Of a stretch of DNA of 64,000 nt, positions 56,444 through 64,000 are shown piece after piece (the stretch's first letter is position 1; every line of letters begins with the position of its first letter). The position numbers and the translations under genes are program-made. Under the pieces are notes generated by a model that had not been told where the DNA came from, did not search any database, and saw only the letters and a list, made by a program, of their open reading frames with translations. Source of the DNA: Nodularia sp. NIES-3585 (GTDB taxonomy: Bacteria; Cyanobacteriota; Cyanobacteriia; Cyanobacteriales; Nostocaceae); assembly GCF_002218065.1 (NCBI RefSeq), contig NZ_BDUB01000001.1, positions 3,535,715 through 3,599,714 of the forward strand. Reading direction: 5' to 3'.

Positions 56444-56758
56444 ATGTTAAAATCCCAGAAAATATTTACTCAATTGTACCGCAAACTTACCATGGTTTTG
56501 CTGGCTAGTTTAGTTTGGTTGGTCACTTTCCCTATGACTTCAGTTCAGGCGGATGGTTATTATTCAGAGAAAAACAAGGCAGCAATAACTAAACCTTATT
56601 ATGTCGATAAAGAACGGAAGGTAGTAGTACAAAAAGTTCCTGCGAAACCTTACTACTCAACAAAAGAAAGAAAGAAGGCAAAAGTCATTATCAAAACACC
56701 AGCCACGACTGGTGATCATATCGAAAGTGGCAAGCGGGTGCAAGATACTCATTCTTAA
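56444..56758 (+). CDS. Small secreted basic protein with YYxxK repeats
   Basis: 104 residues. The signal peptide (residues 15-36, TMVLLASLVWLVTFPMTSVQA) is cleaved before DGYYSEK. The mature part has three repeats around a Tyr pair: GYYSEKNK, PYYVDKERK and PYYSTKERKK, all Lys-rich. No known domain. Its basic nature suggests binding to acidic exopolysaccharide or the cell wall, as inference. AGTTAGGAG precedes the ATG. Single gene. Confidence 0.7.
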   Translation: MLKSQKIFTQLYRKLTMVLLASLVWLVTFPMTSVQADGYYSEKNKAAITKPYYVDKERKVVVQKVPAKPYYSTKERKKAKVIIKTPATTGDHIESGKRVQDTHS

Positions 56759-57112
56759 AGATTTAGAAACAGGTAGTTGCCAAAAAAACCTCTAATCTAA
56801 TTAAGTTTAAACGAGCGGGGGAATAATTAGTTGGAAATTATTTGAGGTTTCAAAAACCAGAGGCGTGATCCTTCACGTCTCTACAACTTCTGAATTGCCA
56901 TTTCACAGCCGAAAAAAATTACAGTTGACCTGCAAATCATCTAGGATTACTCAACCTTTGAGGCAAAATTGCATAATATGAATTACTGAAAAGCATTGTT
57001 AAAAATATGCTATGTTGTCCTCATAGTAGTAAATTTAACAAATGCTGATTTTTTGCGTAATTATTCATTACGCAAGTGTAGTAATAATTCAGCAATTTTT
57101 GGGTTTCTAATT
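56759..57112. other. Intergenic region of 354 bases
   Basis: AT-rich with a repeat-like GAGGCGTGATCCTTCACGTCTCTACAAC at about 56860, which shares the ACGTCTCTACA end with the 30-base palindrome family. An open frame runs from 56996 into the CAP gene but lacks a ribosome binding site. Confidence 0.5.
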
Positions 57113-57778
57113 ATGGAGACAAAAAGCCAAGTCAAAAGTTGGTGGAAATATATTCTGTTATTTACAGTGCTGCTGGTATCTAGACCCACTAGCCAGTTGA
57201 TTAATCAGGCATTACGAGGTTATCCATTAGATATTAACTATTTATGGACTGAACTCTCGCCATTTGGGGTTTTGCGAGGGGGTCTTTACAATGGGAATGG
57301 TGGCGCGGACTGGAAAATAGGCCAGCCAAAAGCAACAATTTGGAATGCAGAAAATTTGCGATCGCTACCGGAGTTAAGAACTTTTGCCCTGGAATTGGTA
57401 AATCGCGATCGCACTGTGAATAATTTGCCACCTTTGCAAGAATACTCTGGACTTTCCCTCGCCGCACAACTCCACGCACAGGATATGTATGATCGCCAAT
57501 ACTTCGATCATATTTCACCTGACGGGAAAAGTCCCCAAGACCGCTACCTTGCAGTCGGTAGTAGCCCACTTGAGGGAGTTGGTGAAAATATTATTGTTCA
57601 AAATCAGACTGAAGGCTGGGGATTAACTTACAGCGCAGCGGAAAAGTTTCAACGCGGTTGGATGTACAGTCATGGTCACCGTGCTAATCTCCTCACCGAG
57701 GAATACACCAAATTTGGTTATGGAGTCGTATCTGGGGCGAATGGTCGGATTTATGCTGTACAAATGTTTGGCTTCTAG
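57113..57778 (+). CDS. CAP-domain (SCP/PR1) secreted protein
   Basis: 221 residues from the ATG at 57113. A single hydrophobic segment (residues 12-25, YILLFTVLLVS) is a signal anchor. The CAP domain begins near residue 95: LVNRDRTVNNLPPLQEYSGL, AAQLHAQDMYDRQYFDH with the conserved His, GVGENI and the MYSHGHRANLL helix, ending VQMFGF. This is the full CAP cavity set. Bacterial CAP proteins are secreted and often act in envelope or interaction functions; the role here is unknown. A longer frame from 56996 lacks a good start. Confidence 0.9.
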   Translation: METKSQVKSWWKYILLFTVLLVSRPTSQLINQALRGYPLDINYLWTELSPFGVLRGGLYNGNGGADWKIGQPKATIWNAENLRSLPELRTFALELVNRDRTVNNLPPLQEYSGLSLAAQLHAQDMYDRQYFDHISPDGKSPQDRYLAVGSSPLEGVGENIIVQNQTEGWGLTYSAAEKFQRGWMYSHGHRANLLTEEYTKFGYGVVSGANGRIYAVQMFGF

Positions 57779-57867
57779 ACTCCCTGAGGAATAAAAAAAA
57801 AGGGACATCTTGGTAGGGATTGTGAGATATCCTTAGATAAGTGAGAGATTTGCCAAATAAATTAAGC

Positions 57868-59034
57868 ATGAAGCTGGCAGCACGAGTAAGTAAGGTGACC
57901 CCTTCTTTAACCTTAGCGATCGCAGCTAAAGCTAAGGCCATGAAGGCTGAAGGAATCGACGTTTGTAGTTTCAGCGCTGGAGAACCGGATTTTGACACTC
58001 CAGCCCACATCAAAGCCGCAGCAGCGAAAGCTTTGGAATCAGGTAAAACCAAGTATGGCCCAGCAGCAGGAGAACCAAAGTTAAGGGAAGCGATCGCCCA
58101 TAAGCTGAAAACTGAGAACGGTCTTGATTATCAGTCCGAGAATGTGATTGTCACTAACGGCGGTAAGCATTCTCTGTTTAACTTGATGTTAGCCCTGATT
58201 GATCTGGGTGATGAGGTAATTATCCCGGCTCCCTATTGGCTAAGTTACCCGGAAATGGTAACTTTAGTTGGTGGGAACCCAGTAATTGTGACCACAGATG
58301 CGGCGACGGATTATAAAATTACTCCGTCACAACTACGTCAAGCAATTACACCCAAAACCAAGTTATTTATTCTCAACTCCCCATCTAATCCCACTGGGAT
58401 GGTGTACACGCCAGATGAAATTAAAGCACTGGCGCAAGTGGTAGTGGATGCAGATATTTTTGTCGTCTCTGATGAGATTTACGAAAGGATTCTCTACGAC
58501 GGTGCAGAACATATCAGCATTGGTTCTCTGGGTCAGAAAATTTTTGAGCGCACCTTGATCAGTAATGGGTTCGCGAAAGCTTATTCCATGACTGGTTGGC
58601 GACTAGGTTATTTAGCCGGGCCAGTGGAGATAATTAAAGCGGCTAGCACTATTCAAGGACATAGTACATCGAATGTCTGTACCTTTGCTCAATATGGAGC
58701 GATCGCGGCCTTAGAAAGTTCTCAAGACTGTGTAGAATCAATGCGTCAAGCTTTCGCGAAACGGCGACAAGTCATGTTAAACCGACTCAACGCCATTCCA
58801 GGATTGAGTTGTGCTAAACCAGACGGCGCTTTTTATCTGTTTCCTGATATCAGCAAAACAGGTCTGAAGTCCCTGGAATTTTGTAACGCCCTCTTGGAAG
58901 CACACCAAGTAGCCGTCATTCCGGGAATTGCCTTTGGTGCTGACCAAAACATTCGCTTGTCTTACGCCACTGATATGGACACTATTAACAAAGGAATGGA
59001 TAGGTTGGAAAAATTTGTAACCTCGCTGGTTTAA
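57868..59034 (+). CDS. aspC: Aspartate aminotransferase (class I PLP)
   Basis: 388 residues from the ATG at 57868; a GTG at 57841 would add nine (RDLPNKLS), but the ATG matches the family start ([21 protein letters not shown]). PLP site: [56 protein letters not shown] and Schiff-base Lys237 in [15 protein letters not shown]. It interconverts Asp and oxaloacetate; members of this subgroup may also take prephenate, which cannot be excluded. Single gene. Confidence 0.92.
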   Translation: MKLAARVSKVTPSLTLAIAAKAKAMKAEGIDVCSFSAGEPDFDTPAHIKAAAAKALESGKTKYGPAAGEPKLREAIAHKLKTENGLDYQSENVIVTNGGKHSLFNLMLALIDLGDEVIIPAPYWLSYPEMVTLVGGNPVIVTTDAATDYKITPSQLRQAITPKTKLFILNSPSNPTGMVYTPDEIKALAQVVVDADIFVVSDEIYERILYDGAEHISIGSLGQKIFERTLISNGFAKAYSMTGWRLGYLAGPVEIIKAASTIQGHSTSNVCTFAQYGAIAALESSQDCVESMRQAFAKRRQVMLNRLNAIPGLSCAKPDGAFYLFPDISKTGLKSLEFCNALLEAHQVAVIPGIAFGADQNIRLSYATDMDTINKGMDRLEKFVTSLV

Positions 59035-59175
59035 AACCGCGAATTTATCAGAGCATTGGGTTTAAAACCCTGTGCTTTGAGCATCGGCTTTGATTTGAAC
59101 TTTCCGAAACCCATTGCGATGCCTTGAACCTAGGCATCGCGGATTTTAGATAAAAATCTAAAATCCCCAATCGAT

Positions 59176-61332
59176 TTATCGATTTAATGCCGCAGCTTCT
59201 CGTGCCGCAGTCGCCTGGTCTGGGTGGATACCCAAACGTGTGAGATTAATTCGGCCTTTATTGTCAATTTCGCGCACTTTGACAATCACTTCATCCCCAA
59301 CAGCTACTTCATCTTCAACTTTGCCAACGCGATAGTCAGCTAGTTGAGAAATGTGAATCATGCCTTCTTTTCCGGGCAGAAATTCTACAAACGCACCAAT
59401 AGGGATAATCCGAGTCACACGCCCTGCATAAACATCACCTTCATGTAACTTACGAGTCATGCCTTGAATGATGTTACGAGCTTTTTTAGCTCTACTTTCA
59501 TCCACAGCAGAAATAGTCACAGTGCCATCGTCTTCGATGTCAATTTTAGCACCAGTTTCTTCAGTGATGCCCTTAATGGTTTTACCTCCAGGCCCAATGA
59601 CCAGACCAATCATGTCGGAATCAATCTTAATCGTCAATAGACGTGGCGCATAGGGTGAGGTTTCAACCCGTGGTTCTTCGATAGTCTGGAGCATTTTATC
59701 CAGAATATGCAACCGGGCTGATTTCGCTTGGTGGACGGCTTGGGCAATAATGTCTAATGACAGACCGGATATTTTCATATCCATTTGCAAGGCGGTAATA
59801 CCGCTATCTGTGCCGGCAACTTTAAAGTCCATATCGCCTAAGAAGTCCTCAATGCCCTGAATATCAGTCAGGACTCGCACTTCGTCACCTTCTTTAATCA
59901 AACCCATGGCTGCACCGCTGACAGGTTTGAGAATGGGTACACCAGCATCCATCAAGGATAGAGTGGAACCGCACACTGAACCCATAGAAGTGGAACCATT
60001 GGAAGAAAGCACTTCTGAGACTACACGAATCACGTAGGGGAATGCTTCTTTTGACGGTAGCACAGGGATGAGCGCTCGTTCTGCTAAAGCACCATGACCG
60101 ATTTCGCGCCTTCCTGGGAAACGCATCGGTTTAGTTTCCCCAACTGAGAAGGGAGGGAAGTTGTAATGATGCAGGTAACGTTTGGATTGGTCTGTTTGCA
60201 AGTCATCATTGAGGTTTTGGGCATCTCCGGGAGTACCAAGGGTACAAGCGGATAATACTTGGGTTAAACCCCGATTAAATAAACCACTGCCGTGGACTCG
60301 CTTGGGTAAAACACCAACTTGACAAGAAACCGGACGGACTTCATCGAGTTTGCGACCATCAACGCGCACGTTGTCGTCAACAATTTGACGGCGCATGAAG
60401 TGTTTTGTGATGTCTTTAAAGGTGTTACCGAGTGCCTTGCCGTTTGCAGTTGCAGCCAGTCGAACTTCGTTTTCTTCTGGTAATTCTGCGATCGCACTAG
60501 CAACTTGATCCTTGACAGCATCCAACGCGTTATCCCGTTGGGCTTTGCTGTATTCAAATTGAGACAGAATTTTCTTAATTTCATCGCTGGCGCGATCGCG
60601 GATATAATTACTCAGAGTTGGGTCTTCCTCTGGTGGTGCTTCTTGCACAATTTTCAGACCCATTTCCGCTAACAAATCTTGCTGCGCTTTAATTAAATCT
60701 CTGACCGCTTCATAACCAAAATCAATTGCTTCAATAATATCCTGCTCTGGCAATTGATTGGCTCCCGCCTCCACCATGATTACACCGTGGGGTGAACCAG
60801 CCACAATCAGATCCAAGTCGCCGTTCTCAGTTTCTGCATAGGTGGGGTTAATAATAAAATCATCACCCACTAAGCCAACCCGCACTGCCGCCATTGGTCC
60901 GTTAAACGGAATTTGTGCCATCAGGGTAGCAATGGAAGCACCAGTCACTGCTAAAACATCAGGTGGCACTAACTCGTCCATCGACAGCGTAAAGGCGATA
61001 ATTTGCAAATCATCCCGCAACCATGACGGAAACAAAGGTCTCATGGGGCGGTCTATCAGACGGCTAGTCAGAATTGTTTTTTCTGGTGGACGACCTTCTC
61101 TCCGCATGATTCCTCCGGGAATCCTACCTGCGGCATACAATCTTTCCTCGTAATCGACTGTCAGGGGAAGAAAATCAATTCCTTCTCTGCCCTTGGAACG
61201 CGTAGCCGTCACTAAAACAGATGTATCCCCTGATTCTATTAAAACCGACCCACCAGCTTGGGGAGCTAGTAAGCCTACTTTCAGTCTAATATCCCTGCCA
61301 TCGAAGGATATTGACTTATCAACTTCTGCCAT
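59176..61332 (-). CDS. pnp: Polynucleotide phosphorylase
   Basis: 718 residues, usual length. Two RNase PH domains (residues about 10-225 and 320-550; second has the catalytic block [15 protein letters not shown] and [18 protein letters not shown]), then KH (about 565-625, [20 protein letters not shown]) and S1 (about 630-705, [21 protein letters not shown]). It degrades mRNA 3' to 5' phosphorolytically and makes poly(A)-rich tails in cyanobacteria. The C-terminus ends soon after S1. Single gene; no rpsO is seen beside it. Confidence 0.97.
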   Translation of the reverse strand: MAEVDKSISFDGRDIRLKVGLLAPQAGGSVLIESGDTSVLVTATRSKGREGIDFLPLTVDYEERLYAAGRIPGGIMRREGRPPEKTILTSRLIDRPMRPLFPSWLRDDLQIIAFTLSMDELVPPDVLAVTGASIATLMAQIPFNGPMAAVRVGLVGDDFIINPTYAETENGDLDLIVAGSPHGVIMVEAGANQLPEQDIIEAIDFGYEAVRDLIKAQQDLLAEMGLKIVQEAPPEEDPTLSNYIRDRASDEIKKILSQFEYSKAQRDNALDAVKDQVASAIAELPEENEVRLAATANGKALGNTFKDITKHFMRRQIVDDNVRVDGRKLDEVRPVSCQVGVLPKRVHGSGLFNRGLTQVLSACTLGTPGDAQNLNDDLQTDQSKRYLHHYNFPPFSVGETKPMRFPGRREIGHGALAERALIPVLPSKEAFPYVIRVVSEVLSSNGSTSMGSVCGSTLSLMDAGVPILKPVSGAAMGLIKEGDEVRVLTDIQGIEDFLGDMDFKVAGTDSGITALQMDMKISGLSLDIIAQAVHQAKSARLHILDKMLQTIEEPRVETSPYAPRLLTIKIDSDMIGLVIGPGGKTIKGITEETGAKIDIEDDGTVTISAVDESRAKKARNIIQGMTRKLHEGDVYAGRVTRIIPIGAFVEFLPGKEGMIHISQLADYRVGKVEDEVAVGDEVIVKVREIDNKGRINLTRLGIHPDQATAAREAAALNR

Positions 61333-61383
61333 TCAGTTTTTTTTCCTTCTCTTTCGCTTTTCTCTTTCTGTGGCAATCCTAAC

Positions 61384-61643
61384 ATTTATCTAATTCCCTG
61401 TAATACCCCTACTTCACCGTTTCTTAGGTAGGAGATGCCAAGCGGCTAAAAGCACAGCCCCTTTTCAACTTCTGATTTAAATGTAGTTAATATATTTTTG
61501 TATTGAGAAAGAAGATCAGCGATAGCGTTCGCCAAGGGTGTGCCTTGCACTCAGCCGGACTTAGGAATCCTAATTAAACTCAGCCAGCGTGTCACCAGCC
61601 CTGATGGTCTTCAAAATCGGGCATCACACTTGTTAATGTATGT
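61384..61643. other. Spacer between pnp and the disrupted kinase tail
   Basis: About 260 bases without a coding frame; contains GATAGCGTTCGCCAAGGGTGTGCC-like GC text and AT-rich parts. Nothing else is seen. Confidence 0.4.
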
Positions 61644-61709
61644 TCACTGTTTAAGAGGGATTTGAATCACAAACTCTGTCCCTGCTCCCATTTTAGAGAG
61701 ACAATCCAA
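61644..61709 (-). pseudogene. C-terminal remnant of a histidine kinase next to the IS end
   Basis: On the minus strand the frame reads LDCLSKMGAGTEFVIQIPLKQ-stop (in two parts: LDCLSKMGAGTEF and VIQIPLKQ), which is the last strand of a kinase ATPase domain (compare GQGTEFVIEM in the kinase at 14979). It begins directly at the end of the IS5-like element. No other part of the kinase is near, so this is the severed tail of a gene whose head lies on the other side of the element. Confidence 0.6.
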
Positions 61710-62301
61710 TAGACCTCTTGCAAAATTACTTTTATGTTATATTTGAGGGTTGGCATTTTGGAACTGCTAAATTTAACTCATAGTTATAAATTGCTGCTAG
61801 TAAGTTACAACGCAGACCATAACGACGACGGCGATTACGATATGTATCACCAAAAATCTTAAAAATTTTCAGGCGGCGATTGACGTGTTCAATGCCAATT
61901 CTTGCCTTTGCTAAAACCCGATTATAGTCTTTTTCTAAGGTTGAAAGTTCTCGCTTTTTAGGCTTTTTCTTAGGAGTGTAACTGTTACTATGATATTGGT
62001 TAATTCCTTGATAACCACTATCGTGGAAACCTTGTATTTCCGGATGAAAATGAACTCCACTAGCTTTGAATAAGGCAAAATCATGGCAGCGCCCTTTACC
62101 AAAAAAAGTACAAATAATTTCTCCTGTTTCTTGATTAATAATCAATTGGCTTTTGAGTGTATGATGTTTTTTATTTCCTGAATAAAATTCCTGTTGTTTT
62201 CTTTTTGGACGTTCAATAGGCGTTTCAGTTACATCCATTACCACTACTTCAGGTTGGCTCAAACCACCTTGGAACAAGGCTTTTTTCCCGGGTAACCTAA
62301 A
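61710..62301 (-). mobile_element. Truncated IS5-like insertion element
   Basis: The left boundary is AGACCTCTTGCAAAATTAC at about 61711-61729, a terminal sequence of a common cyanobacterial IS5-family group. The transposase part of the fused frame starts at FRLPGKKALFQG (about 62301) and runs to 61732. The right terminal repeat and the transposase N-terminus (helix-turn-helix, about 80 residues) are absent, so the element is dead. It lies between a FIST-domain head and a kinase tail on the same strand. Confidence 0.65.
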
Positions 62302-62415
62302 CATTCCGGACTGAGGGGTGATGCCAGCCAGTCCAGTCAGGCATTGCTCCAATACTTCCGTGATTGCCACAAATGTCTCTGGATCATTACTGTGTCCCAC
62401 TACTGCTTTTAGCAT
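61732..62415 (-). pseudogene. Chimera: FIST N-terminus fused in frame to IS5-like transposase
   Basis: 227 codons. Residues 1-38 (VVGHSNDPETFVAITEVLEQ, then AGITPQSGM) are the start of a FIST sensor domain. From residue 39 the frame is an IS5-group transposase: Asp in VVVMDVTETPIERP, Asp in GFHDSGYQGI, KKKPKKRELSTLEKDYN and the catalytic Glu in IGIEHVNRRLKIF, with the RNRRRRYGLRCNLLAAIYNYE end. About 80 N-terminal transposase residues are missing. The ATG overlaps the stop of the acetyltransferase (TAATG) behind a GAGGAAA site, so the chimera is probably translated but should not be active. Confidence 0.75.
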
Positions 62416-63002
62416 TATTTCCTCAAATCCTCTCTGTATTCTTGTTCATTAATCTTTGACCCCAAAGCTCGATAGAAAATCAACGCCTCTATTACCTGTC
62501 CATCAGCTAGCTTGACTGCACGCGGAATATTGCCAATAATATCAAATCCCAAGGACTGCCAAAGTTTAACTGAAGGTATATTAGTTTCAAAGACCAAATT
62601 AAACATCACCGCTTCATAGCCCAGGTTTGCTGCTATTACTAGCATCGCCTTGCCCATGAACCTTCCAATACCCTGACCGCGTAACCCAGGTTGTACAATA
62701 AAACCAGCGTTGCAAATATGGCTACACATACCGGGGAAGTTAGGCTTTAAATAAAATGCCCCTAGCACCTCTTTTGGCTTGTGTGTACTATCTTGACCTG
62801 ATGCCCTGACCACGAAGGCATCCTGATTCAACCAGTAAGCTGCAAATGCCGCCGGGGACAGAGGTTTATTTTGGGGGTAGGTTTTACCTTCATTAATTAC
62901 GAGATTGAGTAATGATCTCACCGCCTCCTGTTCTTGGGATTTCATATAATCTAGTTCAACTGATAAGCCAGTTTTTAAAACTTGATCAAGAGGTAATTTC
63001 AT
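62415..63002 (-). CDS. GNAT-family N-acetyltransferase
   Basis: 195 residues from the ATG at 63002; a TTG pair upstream would add three. Motif A of the GNAT fold is clear: GFIVQPGLRGQGIGRFMGKAM (pyrophosphate-binding QPGLRGQGIG), then MFNLVFETNIPSVKLWQSLG and FDIIGNIPRAV. Acceptor unknown. The stop TAA overlaps the ATG of the downstream FIST/transposase chimera, showing that the acetyltransferase and the ancient FIST gene formed an operon. Confidence 0.88.
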   Translation of the reverse strand: MKLPLDQVLKTGLSVELDYMKSQEQEAVRSLLNLVINEGKTYPQNKPLSPAAFAAYWLNQDAFVVRASGQDSTHKPKEVLGAFYLKPNFPGMCSHICNAGFIVQPGLRGQGIGRFMGKAMLVIAANLGYEAVMFNLVFETNIPSVKLWQSLGFDIIGNIPRAVKLADGQVIEALIFYRALGSKINEQEYREDLRK

Positions 63003-63195
63003 TAGCAACAAATTTTATGAGTTTTGGTTATTACCTGAATTTATCATATTCAAGCTTGAAACCTCACTTTTACCCCATTTTAAACAATTATTAAATTGGC
63101 AATGTCTACAAAGTAAAAATAAAACATCTTATTAATAAGACTGCAAAAGTAGATATTTAACACTTTAGTTTGATGAAATTTTGAGTAGTTAGCAC

Positions 63196-64000
63196 ATGGC
63201 AATCTTACACGGTAATTGGTTACTAAAAAATAATAATAGTTGTCTATTTATTTGGGGTGAAACTTGGCGTTCATCAAGAGTAAATTTTCAGCATCGTGCA
63301 TCCCAAGATATACCGCTACATCCCTTGGGAATGACAGCAGTTGAATTGAGTGAGTGGTTGAGTTCTCAGAACATCAACATTGCTAACTTAATCCAGCAAA
63401 ACCAAGTTGCTATAGCTGCCACTGGGCGAACTCGGAAAAGTACAAGCGTTACGAAACCAAGCTTGGCAACGCAATCTCAAATCATTGCTTTACCAACTCA
63501 TATCCTAGAAAATAATCAGCAAGAAATAGAATTTATTTCTCCCTTGCATTCTGCTACTTTGGCATCTGAAACCAACTCACCCCAATATCTCCAACCGTGG
63601 CGAGTCGAAGGTTTTTGTCTCAACCCCACGGAAGCAATAAAATTTCTCGCTGCTGTTCCCTTGAATGCTGCTAGGGAAGAGGATACTTTGTTCGGTGGAG
63701 ACTTACGTTTTTGGTCACAGGTTGCCCGTTGGAGTTTAGATTTAATCTCCCGGTGTAAGTTTTTGCCAACTATCCAACGGCAAGCTGATAGTTCTATTGT
63801 TGCTATGTGGCAAGTACTATTAGACAGTGCTGTAGACGGAACTCGCCTAGAAAAATTTTCTGCAAAAATGCCGCTGGCTTGTCGTACTTATGAACAAAGT
63901 GCTGAGTTTGAAGAAAAATATTTATCAGTAGATTTCCCCATTGAACCACAGGAATTATTATTAGGGTTTCTCAACAGTACGATAGATGCCCAAGTGCGCG
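63196..64000 (+). CDS. SNF2-family helicase, N-terminal part (cut by the right edge)
   Basis: I read this frame myself from the ATG at 63196; it stays open for 268 codons to the end of the window. It begins MAILHGNWLLKNNNSCLFIW, GETWRSSRVN, and later EGFCLNPTEAIKFLAAVPLN and DLRFWSQVARWSLDLISRCK. These match the N-terminal helicase-associated region of the roughly 1000-residue cyanobacterial DEAD/DEAH (SNF2-type) helicases. The helicase motifs themselves lie outside the window. The assignment rests on the opening and the domain order. Confidence 0.72.
   Translation, partial: MAILHGNWLLKNNNSCLFIWGETWRSSRVNFQHRASQDIPLHPLGMTAVELSEWLSSQNINIANLIQQNQVAIAATGRTRKSTSVTKPSLATQSQIIALPTHILENNQQEIEFISPLHSATLASETNSPQYLQPWRVEGFCLNPTEAIKFLAAVPLNAAREEDTLFGGDLRFWSQVARWSLDLISRCKFLPTIQRQADSSIVAMWQVLLDSAVDGTRLEKFSAKMPLACRTYEQSAEFEEKYLSVDFPIEPQELLLGFLNSTIDAQVR

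Overview
The window comes from the chromosome of a filamentous, probably heterocyst-forming cyanobacterium (order Nostocales). The grounds are frequent HIP1 octamers (GCGATCGC), the carboxysome shell pair ccmK3-ccmK4, a HetZ-type differentiation gene, many cyanobacteria-only small proteins, multi-domain sensor kinases and heptameric CCCTACT-type short tandem repeats. Genus and species cannot be fixed from the sequence alone.

Layout. 1-2 kb: an NB-ARC/TPR NLR-like protein (cut by the left edge) preceded by a small helical partner, which looks like an effector/NLR pair. 2-4.5 kb: a CYP110-like P450, a broken ParA gene and its intact coiled-coil partner. 4.5-6.4 kb: an alpha/beta hydrolase divergent from ccmK3-ccmK4. 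6.7-10.5 kb: a HetZ-related protein, a PilB-like protein without its ATPase core, and a Crp-type regulator. 11-14.3 kb: an M61 peptidase and a vMAP-type AAA protein. 15-23.4 kb: a signalling and membrane block with a PAS-GAF kinase whose phosphoacceptor His is Asn, a GT39-like membrane protein, a REC-kinase and a hybrid kinase with an ethylene-receptor-like sensor. 24-31 kb: unknown proteins, DUF1350, a fused trehalose synthase/maltokinase and a second hydrolase. 31-43 kb: small conserved proteins, an aminotransferase, trpC, lpdA, a secreted 3D-domain protein, a second ethylene-receptor-like kinase, tRNA-Arg(CCG) and an M23 murein hydrolase activator. 43-54 kb: a PEP-CTERM protein, trmFO, trpD, a retropepsin-like lipoprotein, carA, a STAS protein, the mrnC-rlmB rRNA maturation pair, DUF1816 and an ADP-ribosylglycohydrolase. 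54-64 kb: class I aldolase, a CAP-domain protein, an aspartate aminotransferase, pnp, a FIST/kinase gene apparently destroyed by an IS5-like element, a GNAT acetyltransferase and the start of a SNF2-type helicase.

Most of the window is housekeeping and signalling. The points most worth a second look are the NLR/effector pair at the left edge, two kinases that keep all seven ETR1 ethylene-binding positions, the His-to-Asn kinase, a maltokinase domain with a substituted DFEG Asp, the ATPase-less PilB relative, the FIST-transposase chimera, and several families of dispersed palindromic repeats. Start codons were moved from the longest possible reading frame wherever an ATG, a Shine-Dalgarno sequence or family length argued for it, and each such case is stated.
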